NCBI RefSeq assembly: GCF_005860795.2
Contig: NZ_CP058350.1
Coordinates: 3,130,501 to 3,194,500 of the forward strand
DNA length: 64,000 bases
Reading direction: 5' to 3'
DNA from: Peteryoungia desertarenae
Lineage (GTDB): Bacteria; Pseudomonadota; Alphaproteobacteria; Rhizobiales; Rhizobiaceae
This document shows, piece by piece, positions 18,814 through 26,418 of the stretch (positions are counted from its first letter, which is position 1; every line of letters begins with the position of its first letter). A program made the position numbers and the translations under genes. The notes under the pieces were generated by a model. That model was given only the letters and a program-made list of their open reading frames with translations. It was not told the origin of the DNA and ran no database searches.

Positions 18814-21294
18814 ATGAGTAATGGATTTGATGACATTCCCTTCTTTGATGAAGAGCCCGCGCCGCGCAAACCCGTAGCCGGTAGCAAAGTGCCCCCTGCA
18901 CCGGGTGCAGGTCTTGGCATTGCCGCCCGCGCCATGGCTGCACGGGACCAGGCGCGCATGCCTGATTATCTGTCGGGACTCAATCCGGAACAGCGGGAAG
19001 CGGTCGAATCTGTTGACGGCCCGGTTCTGGTGCTTGCCGGTGCCGGCACCGGCAAGACCCGCGTGCTGACAACCCGTATCGCCCATATTCTTGCAAGCAA
19101 TCGCGCCTTTCCGAGCCAGATCCTTGCGGTGACTTTCACCAACAAGGCTGCCCGAGAGATGAAGGAGCGCATCGGCCATCTTGTCGGCGGCGCGGTTGAG
19201 GGAATGCCCTGGCTCGGCACCTTTCACTCGATCGGCGTTAAGCTCCTGCGGCGACACGCGGAACTCGTCGGCCTTTCCTCCGACTTCACCATTCTCGATA
19301 CCGACGATGTGGTGCGCCTGATCAAGCAGATCATCCAGGCCGAAGGGCTGGATGACAAGCGTTGGCCGGCCAAGCAGTTTGCCGCGATGATCGATGGCTG
19401 GAAGAACAAGGGCCTCGATCCGGCGCGAGTACCCGAAGGTGATGCAAGAGCCTTTGGCAACGGCAAGGGGCGAGAACTCTATGTTGCCTACCAGAACCGC
19501 CTGAAGACCCTGAATGCCTGCGATTTCGGAGATCTGCTGCTGCATCCTATCCGGATGTTCAAGGCAAATCCGGATGTGCTGAAGGAGTATCACCAGCGGT
19601 TCCGCTACATCCTGGTGGACGAGTATCAGGACACCAATACCGCCCAATACATGTGGCTGCGCCTGCTCGCGCAGCGCCCGGAGGGCGTGCCGCAGAATGT
19701 CTGCTGTGTTGGTGATGACGATCAGTCGATCTATGGCTGGCGTGGCGCGGAAGTGGACAACATCCTGCGCTTCGAAAAGGATTTCCCGGGCGCCAAGGTG
19801 ATCAAGCTGGAGCGCAACTATCGCTCCACCGAGCATATCCTCGGCGCCGCCGGCCACCTGATCGCCCATAACGAGGGCAGGCTTGGCAAGACGCTGTTTA
19901 CGGATCGCATCGATCCGAATGACGACAAGGTTGTCGTGCACGCGGCCTGGGATTCGGAAGAAGAAGCCCGCGCGGTCGGCGAGGAAATCGAACAGTTGCA
20001 GCGCCAGCAGCATCCGCTGAACGACATGGCGATCCTGGTGCGCGCCTCCTTCCAGATGCGCGAGTTCGAAGATCGCTTCGTCACCCTCGGTCTGAATTAC
20101 CGCGTCATTGGCGGCCCGCGCTTCTATGAGCGGCTCGAGATCCGCGATGCGATGGCCTATTTCCGCCTCGTCTGCCAGCCGGCAGACGACCTCGCCTTCG
20201 AGCGCATCGTCAACACGCCGAAGCGCGGCCTCGGCGATACGACGATCCGCAATCTTCATGACTATGCCCGCGCCCGCGACATTCCGATGCTTGCGGCAGC
20301 GGCCGACATCATCGAGACGGACGAGCTGAAGCCGAAGGCCCGCAAGGCGCTCTTCGACGTCGTCACGGATTTCCGTCGCTGGCAGTCGCTGCTCGAAAAC
20401 ACGCCGCATACCGAGCTCGCCGAACAGATCCTCGACGAGAGCGGCTACACGGCCATGTGGCATAACGACAAGTCTGCCGAAGCGCCGGGCCGGCTTGAAA
20501 ACCTGAAGGAACTCATCCGCTCGATGGAAGCCTTCGAAAGCATGCGTGGCTTCCTCGAACATGTCTCGCTCGTCATGGATGCCGAGACCAACGAGAATCT
20601 CGATGCCGTATCGATCATGACGCTGCATTCGGCCAAGGGTCTCGAATTCGAGACCGTTTTCCTGCCCGGCTGGGAGGAAGGTCTCTTCCCGCACCAGCGG
20701 GCGCTGGATGAAGGCGGGCGTAGCGGATTGGAAGAAGAACGACGCCTCGCCTATGTCGGCATCACCCGCGCAAAGCGCCGCTGCCACATCTGGTTTGTGT
20801 CGAACCGCCGCATCCACGGCCTCTGGCAATCCACCCTGCCCTCGCGCTTCCTGGACGAACTGCCGCCCGCCCATGTCGAGGTCGCTGAAACGGAGACCTC
20901 CTATGGCGGCTACGGCCGCAACCCCTACGGCCAGTCCCGTTTCGACAAGCAGGAACCCTTTCAGAACAGCTATTCGACGCCCGGCTGGAAGCGTGCCCAG
21001 GCCAACAGGACCGACGCCACCCGCGACAATTGGGGCACGCGCTCCGGCCATGCGGTCGAGCGGATCGGCTACGGTGAAAGCGGACCCCGCGCAAAGACGA
21101 TCGAAGGCGAACTCGTCGCGAAATCGACGACGACCGAGCCGTCACGCTTCTCGGTCGGCGATCGCGTTTTCCATCTCAAGTTCGGTAACGGCAACATAGC
21201 ATCCATCGAAGGCAACAAGCTGACCATCGATTTCGACCGGGCTGGCCAGAAGCGTGTACTGGATGGTTTTGTAGAAAGGGTTCAGGCCTCCTGA
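18814..21294 (+). CDS. uvrD: UvrD/PcrA-type 3'-5' DNA helicase
   Basis: 826-residue superfamily 1A helicase for nucleotide-excision and mismatch repair. Motifs in order are Walker A GAGTGKT (76-82), DEYQDTN, GDDDQSIYGWRGA, LERNYRSTEHIL, TLHSAKGLEFETVFLPG and EERRLAYVGITRAK. The last 50 residues form the Tudor-like RNA-polymerase-binding domain of PcrA/UvrD (FSVGDRVFHLKFGNGNIASIEG). The start is the ATG at 18814; the longest reading begins with TTG at 18805. A TTGACT at 18775-18780 might be a -35 element, which would make the leader very short. The gene is divergent from the RND operon. Confidence 0.95.
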   Translation: MSNGFDDIPFFDEEPAPRKPVAGSKVPPAPGAGLGIAARAMAARDQARMPDYLSGLNPEQREAVESVDGPVLVLAGAGTGKTRVLTTRIAHILASNRAFPSQILAVTFTNKAAREMKERIGHLVGGAVEGMPWLGTFHSIGVKLLRRHAELVGLSSDFTILDTDDVVRLIKQIIQAEGLDDKRWPAKQFAAMIDGWKNKGLDPARVPEGDARAFGNGKGRELYVAYQNRLKTLNACDFGDLLLHPIRMFKANPDVLKEYHQRFRYILVDEYQDTNTAQYMWLRLLAQRPEGVPQNVCCVGDDDQSIYGWRGAEVDNILRFEKDFPGAKVIKLERNYRSTEHILGAAGHLIAHNEGRLGKTLFTDRIDPNDDKVVVHAAWDSEEEARAVGEEIEQLQRQQHPLNDMAILVRASFQMREFEDRFVTLGLNYRVIGGPRFYERLEIRDAMAYFRLVCQPADDLAFERIVNTPKRGLGDTTIRNLHDYARARDIPMLAAAADIIETDELKPKARKALFDVVTDFRRWQSLLENTPHTELAEQILDESGYTAMWHNDKSAEAPGRLENLKELIRSMEAFESMRGFLEHVSLVMDAETNENLDAVSIMTLHSAKGLEFETVFLPGWEEGLFPHQRALDEGGRSGLEEERRLAYVGITRAKRRCHIWFVSNRRIHGLWQSTLPSRFLDELPPAHVEVAETETSYGGYGRNPYGQSRFDKQEPFQNSYSTPGWKRAQANRTDATRDNWGTRSGHAVERIGYGESGPRAKTIEGELVAKSTTTEPSRFSVGDRVFHLKFGNGNIASIEGNKLTIDFDRAGQKRVLDGFVERVQAS

Positions 21295-21375
21295 CAGGCT
21301 GGCATGCCCCGAACTTGACGCGGGCAACAGCCCTGCTAAGGACAGCGCAACGAACTTTCCGTCCGGAGCCCAGCC

Positions 21376-22152
21376 TTGCATTTCCTGCCTGACAGCCAGA
21401 CCAATCTGGCGATCTATCTGATCAACATGGATGGCGCGACAGAGCGCCTGACCGCGATGCAGGAAAAGTTGTCGGCTCTTTCGCTGAATTTCGAGCGCGT
21501 CGCCGGCATTGATGGGCGAAAGCTGGAGTTTCCAATCAAGGAATTCAGCGAGCTTTCCTACAAGCTGATGCATGGCCGGCGCACGACACCGGCGGAAGTC
21601 GGCTGCTATCTCAGCCATGTCGAATGCGCAAAACGGCTTCTCGACAGCCATGCCGATTTCGCGCTCATCCTTGAGGATGATGTGACGCTGGAAAAGGACA
21701 TCCTCGACACGATTGACCGCGCCGCACGGCATTCCAATGATTGGGATCTGTTGCGGATCACCACAGTCAATCGTGGCAAGAAATACCCCTTCCGGGCTCT
21801 TGGCAACGGACGGTCGCTGGCCTTGGCCTTGACGAGGGAAAAAGGTGCAGGGGCTTACGTGATGAATCGCGAGGCCGCACGCTGGATCACCAAGCGCCTC
21901 GTTCCGATGCGCCTTGCCTATGATATCGCATTCGATCTGGAATATCTGGATGGCTTGAAGGCGGCCTTTGTTTATCCCCTGGCAGGCAGCCAGTATTCAC
22001 CGCATGAGACGCAGATCCAGCATAACATCAGACAGTATAAGCTGCCGGTCTGGCGCTACCTGACGGTCCTGCCCTATCGAACCTATCTGGAAGTATCCCG
22101 CTTCTTTGCGCGTGGCAGCGATCTGCTGGCCTATAAACTGTATCGCCGCTAA
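21376..22152 (+). CDS. Glycosyltransferase family 25 (TTG start)
   Basis: 258 residues. IYLINMDGATERL at the N-terminus, GCYLSHVECAK, the acidic motif LILEDDVTL and the late PLAGSQYSPHETQIQ match the family-25 transferases of lipopolysaccharide and lipooligosaccharide synthesis. It is probably a cytoplasmic, membrane-associated sugar transferase, but donor and acceptor are unknown. No ATG precedes the domain: the start is TTG at 21376 with GGAG about 7 bases upstream. It stands alone downstream of uvrD and converges on the DUF6074 gene. Confidence 0.88.
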   Translation: MHFLPDSQTNLAIYLINMDGATERLTAMQEKLSALSLNFERVAGIDGRKLEFPIKEFSELSYKLMHGRRTTPAEVGCYLSHVECAKRLLDSHADFALILEDDVTLEKDILDTIDRAARHSNDWDLLRITTVNRGKKYPFRALGNGRSLALALTREKGAGAYVMNREAARWITKRLVPMRLAYDIAFDLEYLDGLKAAFVYPLAGSQYSPHETQIQHNIRQYKLPVWRYLTVLPYRTYLEVSRFFARGSDLLAYKLYRR

Positions 22153-22167
22153 CGGCCAGGCCTTCCG

Positions 22168-22446
22168 TCAGCCGCGTGCTTCGTCCGAGCGGTGAAGCCA
22201 CATCAGTTCCATCTGGACTGCTGCCTGAAAATCCATGATTTCCGCCCGCATCTCGTCTTCGGGACAGCCGAGCTCAAGCAACTCGTCGCCAAGGCCACGA
22301 CATGTGCTTTTCCAGAAATCAGCGGCAGCGCGACCATTCAGTCGGTCAAGTTGCTCCGCAGAACGACGGACCAGATCCCGTCTGCTCGCAAGAGGAAAGA
22401 AGGCGATGGACGGGTTCGGCTGGCCGATCATGGCGTCGTTACTCAT
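22168..22446 (-). CDS. DUF6074 family small protein
   Basis: 92 residues. The opening IAFFPLASRRDLVRRSAEQLDRLNG and the following AADFWKSTCRGLGDELLELGC fit DUF6074, a family known mainly from rhizobia and without known function. It is soluble and helical with a C-terminal acidic stretch. The start is the ATG at 22446, with GAGGAT about 7 bases upstream; the longer reading to 22497 adds 17 unrelated residues. A perfect inverted repeat CACGT-TACAAA-ACGTG lies directly upstream (22459-22474). Confidence 0.75.
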   Translation of the reverse strand: MSNDAMIGQPNPSIAFFPLASRRDLVRRSAEQLDRLNGRAAADFWKSTCRGLGDELLELGCPEDEMRAEIMDFQAAVQMELMWLHRSDEARG

Positions 22447-22458
22447 GGAAAACATCCT

Positions 22459-22474
22459 CACGTTACAAAACGTG
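22459..22474. promoter_or_regulatory. Inverted repeat upstream of the DUF6074 gene
   Basis: CACGT (22459-22463), six-base spacer, ACGTG (22470-22474). The repeat sits 13 bases in front of the DUF6074 ATG and overlaps its likely ribosome-site region, a position suited to an operator. The protein that would bind is unknown, and 5-bp arms are short enough to arise by chance. Confidence 0.3.
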
Positions 22475-22532
22475 TTTAGATTCAACATGGTTAACACTTC
22501 GTTGCATTCAACCCGCCGAAGATATCAAACCG

Positions 22533-22560
22533 AAAAACCCTGCTGGTTGAAAGCCAGGGC
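22533..22560 (-). terminator. Possible intrinsic terminator
   Basis: On the minus strand CCCTG, a 12-base loop region and CAGGG are followed by TTTTT (AAAAA at 22533-22537 on the plus strand). It lies 15 bases past the stop of the putative small gene ending at 22576, consistent with minus-strand transcription of that region. The stem is short. Confidence 0.4.
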
Positions 22561-22575
22561 AGCTTCAACTCTTCG

Positions 22576-22710
22576 TCAGACTTCGTGTTCGATTGCCGGA
22601 TGGTCTTTGTGAAACCAGCCCTGCTTGCGGAACGAGATCATGTCATTGGGCCCTCCGTGCAGTGGACATGCCGCAGATGAGACCTTGATTCCAACCGCGT
22701 CGATTGCCAT
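22576..22710 (-). CDS. Putative 44-residue Cys/His protein, uncertain
   Basis: From the ATG at 22710 the frame encodes a hydrophilic peptide containing SAACPLHGGPND and FRKQGWFHKDHPAIE, with GC-rich third positions towards its end and a possible terminator just downstream. The same frame continues upstream as CVRCK, so CxxC plus CPxH would make a plausible zinc ribbon, but including the first cysteines needs a start inside the opposing pncA gene, where no ATG, GTG or TTG exists until 22860. No good ribosome site is visible. It could be a real small protein, a remnant of a longer one, or chance. Confidence 0.35.
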   Translation of the reverse strand: MAIDAVGIKVSSAACPLHGGPNDMISFRKQGWFHKDHPAIEHEV

Positions 22711-22740
22711 CTTGCAACGCACACAGATCGGGAGTGACCC

Positions 22741-23367
22741 ATGACCAAAGCCCTGCTGCTCATCGATATCCAGAATGGTTTTTGCCCGGGCGGCAATCTG
22801 CCGGTTGCCGAAGGGGATGCTGTGGTGCCGGTGGCCAATCGCCTGATGGCAAGCGGTCAATATGACCTGATCATCGCGTCACAGGACTGGCATCCGGCCA
22901 ATCACGGCAGCTTCGCATCCCAGCACGACAGGAAGCAGCCCTTCGAAATGGGGGAACTCTCCGGGAAACCCCAGATGATGTGGCCGGACCACTGCGTCCA
23001 GGGAACGAATGATGCAGCCTTCCACCCGGATTTGCGGGCGGATCAGATCGACTATATCCAGCTAAAGGGAGAAAACCCGGCAGTCGACAGTTACTCCGCG
23101 TTCCGCGACAACGACCAGTCTGCCCTGACAGGCCTTGCAGACTATCTGAAATCAAGGCACGTCACCGAACTTGATATCATGGGCCTCGCAACCGACTACT
23201 GCGTCCAGTTCTCGGTGCTGGATGCCGCTGAAATGCTACCGGGCGTCAAGTTGCGCCTGATCGAGGATGGCTGCCGGGGAATTGATCCATCTGGCGTCGA
23301 CGCAGCGCTGAAGGCCATGGCCGCAGCAGGCGTCGCCATCATCCAGAGCCGTGACATCGCAGCCTGA
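22741..23367 (+). CDS. pncA: Nicotinamidase/pyrazinamidase
   Basis: 208-residue isochorismatase-fold amidohydrolase converting nicotinamide to nicotinate for NAD salvage. The catalytic triad is D9 (LLIDIQNGF), K109 (LKGENPAVDSYSAF) and C154 (TDYCVQF); metal ligands are likely D49, H51, H55 and H84 (SQDWHPANHGSF, WPDHCVQGT). GGGAG lies 7 bases before the ATG. It is followed after 87 bases by panC-panB, so NAD salvage and CoA-precursor genes sit side by side; cotranscription is possible but unproved. Confidence 0.95.
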   Translation: MTKALLLIDIQNGFCPGGNLPVAEGDAVVPVANRLMASGQYDLIIASQDWHPANHGSFASQHDRKQPFEMGELSGKPQMMWPDHCVQGTNDAAFHPDLRADQIDYIQLKGENPAVDSYSAFRDNDQSALTGLADYLKSRHVTELDIMGLATDYCVQFSVLDAAEMLPGVKLRLIEDGCRGIDPSGVDAALKAMAAAGVAIIQSRDIAA

Positions 23368-23454
23368 TCGCTGCCCGTTCCAACGACAATTGATTGCCTT
23401 TTTTTGCGCCACGGGTTAGAGGCCAGCCAGAAAGAGACAGGGAGGACGCCGGTC

Positions 23455-24327
23455 ATGGAAACCATCACCACGATCGCCGCATTGCGCGAGAGACTTGCGC
23501 CCCATCGCCGCGCTGGACGCAGCATCGGCTTTGTTCCGACAATGGGTTACCTGCACCAGGGGCATCTGAGCCTTGTCTCCCATGCCCGGGCGGAAAACGA
23601 CGTGACCGTCGTGTCGATTTTCGTCAACCCGCTCCAGTTCGGCAAGAACGAGGATCTCGACAAATACCCCCGTGACCTCGCCCGCGATAGCGCCATGCTG
23701 GAGGACGCAGGAGTAGACATCCTTTTCGCCCCTTCTGTGTCGGAGATGTATCCGCAGCCCATGCAGACGGTCGTTGATCTGCCCGAGTTGGGCTCGGAAC
23801 TGGAGGGCGAAGCAAGGCCCGGTCATTTCGCAGGCGTGGCAACGGTGGTCACCAAGCTCTTCAACATCGTCCAGGCGGATGCGGCATACTTCGGTGAAAA
23901 GGACTACCAGCAGGTCACGATCATCCAGAAGATGGTGGAGGACCTTGCAATTCCGGTTCGGATCGTGCCCGTCGCAACGGTGCGGGAGTCCGACGGCCTC
24001 GCCTGTTCCTCTCGCAACGTCTATCTCACACGTGAAGAGCGCCTGGCCGCGTCGATCATGCCAAAGGCACTGGCAGAAGCAGAACGCCTGCTCTTGAGCG
24101 GCGTTCGCGACGTATCAACGCTCGAAGCCCGGCTTTCCGACTTTATCCGCTCAGAACCCCTCGCGGCGCCGGAAGTGATCGCCATTCGTGATCCCCGCAC
24201 GCTTGGGAGGCTCGACACGATCGAGGGCCCTGCCCTTCTTCTCCTCTACGTGCGCTTCGGCAAGACGAAGCTGCTCGACAACCGCGTCATTGGCCTGAGA
24301 GTCGCGCCCGGCAAGGAGGCCGCCTGA
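23455..24327 (+). CDS. panC: Pantoate-beta-alanine ligase
   Basis: 290 residues. ATP-dependent condensation of pantoate and beta-alanine to pantothenate, the coenzyme A precursor. Signature segments are [15 protein letters not shown] (HIGH-like), [26 protein letters not shown] and the KMSKS-like [12 protein letters not shown]. The start is the ATG at 23455 with GGGAGG about 9 bases upstream; the reading from 23404 adds 17 residues without family support. One base separates its stop from panB. Confidence 0.96.
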   Translation: METITTIAALRERLAPHRRAGRSIGFVPTMGYLHQGHLSLVSHARAENDVTVVSIFVNPLQFGKNEDLDKYPRDLARDSAMLEDAGVDILFAPSVSEMYPQPMQTVVDLPELGSELEGEARPGHFAGVATVVTKLFNIVQADAAYFGEKDYQQVTIIQKMVEDLAIPVRIVPVATVRESDGLACSSRNVYLTREERLAASIMPKALAEAERLLLSGVRDVSTLEARLSDFIRSEPLAAPEVIAIRDPRTLGRLDTIEGPALLLLYVRFGKTKLLDNRVIGLRVAPGKEAA

Positions 24328-24328
24328 C

Positions 24329-25156
24329 ATGAGCACACCACCCCGCCAGAAGCGTCTGACGCCCGCCGATATCACCGCTCTCAAGGGCAATCGTCCGGTG
24401 GTCTCGCTCACTGCCTATACGACCCCGATGGCGCGGCTCTTCGATGAGCATTGCGACCTGCTCCTCGTTGGCGACAGTCTCGGCATGGTGCTCTACGGCC
24501 TCGACACCACCGTTGGCGTGACCATGGAGATGATGATCGCCCATGGCCAGGCCGTCATGCGGGGTGTCAAGCGTGCCTGCGTGATCGTCGACATGCCCTT
24601 CGGCTCCTATCAGGAGAGCAAGGAACAAGCCTTCCGCAACGCAGCCCGCATCATGAAGGAAACGGGTTGTGATGGCGTGAAGCTTGAAGGTGGCGCGGAA
24701 ATGGCCGAAACCGTGGCCTTCCTTGTCGCCCGTGGCGTTCCCGTCTTCGGCCATGTCGGCCTGATGCCGCAACAGGTCAACACCTCCGGCGGCTATCGTT
24801 CCAAGGGACATAGCGACGCCGAACAGGACAAGATCCGTCGTGATGCTGTCGCCATCGACGAAGCAGGTGCCTTCGCCATGGTCATCGAAGGAACGGTAGA
24901 ACCGCTCGCCCGTGAAATCACCGGAACCGTGCGCTCTGCCACCATCGGCATTGGCGCATCGCCCGCATGCGACGGTCAGATCCTCGTCTCCGATGACATG
25001 CTCGGCCTGTTCAATGACTTCAAACCACGCTTCGTCAAGCATTTTGCCGAACTGGCGCAGGTCATTTCCAAGGCGGCGGAGGACTATGCGACGGAAGTTA
25101 AGGCCCGAAGCTTCCCCGGACCGGAACACACCTTCCAGATCCGCCCGGCGAAGTAA
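24329..25156 (+). CDS. panB: Ketopantoate hydroxymethyltransferase
   Basis: 275 residues. It transfers a hydroxymethyl group from methylene-tetrahydrofolate to 2-oxoisovalerate, giving ketopantoate. The TIM-barrel metal site is seen in [13 protein letters not shown] (Asp) and the glutamate of [27 protein letters not shown] and HVGLMPQ are further family motifs. The ATG follows the panC stop by one base, so the two are translationally coupled. No panD or panE is present in the window. Confidence 0.96.
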   Translation: MSTPPRQKRLTPADITALKGNRPVVSLTAYTTPMARLFDEHCDLLLVGDSLGMVLYGLDTTVGVTMEMMIAHGQAVMRGVKRACVIVDMPFGSYQESKEQAFRNAARIMKETGCDGVKLEGGAEMAETVAFLVARGVPVFGHVGLMPQQVNTSGGYRSKGHSDAEQDKIRRDAVAIDEAGAFAMVIEGTVEPLAREITGTVRSATIGIGASPACDGQILVSDDMLGLFNDFKPRFVKHFAELAQVISKAAEDYATEVKARSFPGPEHTFQIRPAK

Positions 25157-25221
25157 CCAGCCGGCAACACGACTCCTTTCTCAGGCTGCCGCAAGGCGCT
25201 CCACCGCCAGCATTGCGGAGC

Positions 25222-25332
25222 ATGCAACTTTCTGACAAGACCCCAGCCGGTCGCCTAGGCATGACGGTGACGGAGCGGCCCATCAAGAATGATGGTTCGT
25301 TCATCAATCCTATTGGTTTGTTCTCGTTGTAA
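25222..25332 (+). CDS. Possible 36-residue leader ORF before azlC
   Basis: From ATG at 25222 to TAA at 25330-25332 the frame encodes a 36-residue hydrophilic peptide with KTPAGRLGMTVTERPIK and a hydrophobic FINPIGLFSL end. It lies in the 216-base gap between panB and azlC. GGAG is only one base before the ATG, too close for a standard site. It could be a leader peptide for the exporter genes or chance. Confidence 0.22.
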   Translation: MQLSDKTPAGRLGMTVTERPIKNDGSFINPIGLFSL

Positions 25333-25372
25333 AGCGGGAGTAACCGGATTGGGTCACAAGAGAGTTTCGAGC

Positions 25373-26098
25373 ATGTCACGATCAGAATTCGGCGACGGCG
25401 TTGCTAAAGCCGTCCCGGTCATCATTTCTGCAAGCCCATTTGCCGTCCTGTTTGGTGCCATCGCAGTCGCCAATGGCCTCACAGTATTTGAGGCTGGGCT
25501 CACCAGCGCCACCGTCTTTGCAGGCGCAAGCCAGTTGGTTGGCATCGAACTCTTCGGCAATCATGTCCCCGCCTGGCTGATCATCCTCTCGGTCTTCGCC
25601 GTGAACTTTCGCCATGTGCTCTACTCAGCCGCTCTGACCCCGCTGATCGAACATTTCAGCCTCGGGCAAAAGGCGGCGACCCTTTTCCTGCTGACCGATC
25701 CCCAGTTTGCTGAAAGTCTGAAACGGAGAGAGATCGGTAAGCAGGTGACATTTTCCTGGTACATGGGACTGGGCCTCCCGATTTTTGTGGCCTGGGTTGC
25801 CATGACGCTGGTCGGCGCATTCTTCGGAAAACTCATTGGCGACCCGGCCCGCTTCGGCCTCGACGTCTTGCTACCAATCTATTTCATGGCCCTTGTGCTT
25901 GGTTTCCGCCGGCGCTCCAACTTCCTGCCCGTTGTTGCCGTCAGCGCAGTCGCCTCGGTCATCGCTCACAAGACTGTGGGCTCACCATGGCATGTCAGCA
26001 TCGGTGCGATTGCCGGCGTTCTGGCCGCAGCGCTGATGCCGCCACCCGTCAAGCGTAAACCAGACGAAGAAGCACATTCGCTGGAGGCCGGCCAATGA
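25373..26098 (+). CDS. azlC: AzlC, branched-chain amino acid exporter large subunit
   Basis: 241 residues with six to seven hydrophobic segments. The opening KAVPVIISASPFAVLFGAIAVANGLT, the GASQLVGIELFG loop and VNFRHVLYSAALTP are characteristic of AzlC/YgaZ. With AzlD it exports branched-chain amino acids. The start was taken as the ATG at 25373, but an in-frame TTG at 25349 has a better GGGAG ribosome site and would add eight residues. The stop overlaps the azlD ATG (ATGA). No Lrp or AzlB regulator gene is adjacent. Confidence 0.92.
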   Translation: MSRSEFGDGVAKAVPVIISASPFAVLFGAIAVANGLTVFEAGLTSATVFAGASQLVGIELFGNHVPAWLIILSVFAVNFRHVLYSAALTPLIEHFSLGQKAATLFLLTDPQFAESLKRREIGKQVTFSWYMGLGLPIFVAWVAMTLVGAFFGKLIGDPARFGLDVLLPIYFMALVLGFRRRSNFLPVVAVSAVASVIAHKTVGSPWHVSIGAIAGVLAAALMPPPVKRKPDEEAHSLEAGQ

Positions 26099-26406
26099 AC
26101 ACGCTCCTGACTGCGGACATGCTGGTGATCATCCTTGGCTGTGCGCTTGCGACCTATGCCACGCGCATCTCCGGATATTTGTTGATCCGCAGGATGAAGA
26201 ACATTCCGCCGCGAATGGACGCAGCCTTGAACGCCGTCCCGGCGGCGGTTCTGACAACCCTTGTGGCTCCAGCGTTTGTGGCCGGCGGCCTGGAGGTGAA
26301 GGTAGCACTTGCCGTAAGCCTGCTGGCAGGCCTCTGGCTCTCCACGATACCCATGCTACTCGCCGGCTGGGCGGTTGCGGTCGCAATCCGCCACCTGGTG
26401 CTTTGA
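26095..26406 (+). CDS. azlD: AzlD, branched-chain amino acid exporter small subunit
   Basis: 103 residues with three to four membrane segments. MLVIILGCALATYATRISGYLL, then PPRMDAALNAVPAAVLTTLVAPA, matches AzlD/YgaH. It overlaps azlC by four bases, as usual for this two-subunit exporter. A perfect 9-bp hairpin follows the stop and lies over the last codons of the convergent aminopeptidase gene. Confidence 0.93.
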   Translation: MNTLLTADMLVIILGCALATYATRISGYLLIRRMKNIPPRMDAALNAVPAAVLTTLVAPAFVAGGLEVKVALAVSLLAGLWLSTIPMLLAGWAVAVAIRHLVL

Positions 26407-26418
26407 ATAATATCAGCC

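Noticed and set aside
18652..21051. 799-codon open frame on the minus strand
   Set aside because: It lies entirely antisense to uvrD, whose helicase motifs are complete. Long antisense frames are common opposite GC-rich coding sequence, and the product matches no family I know.
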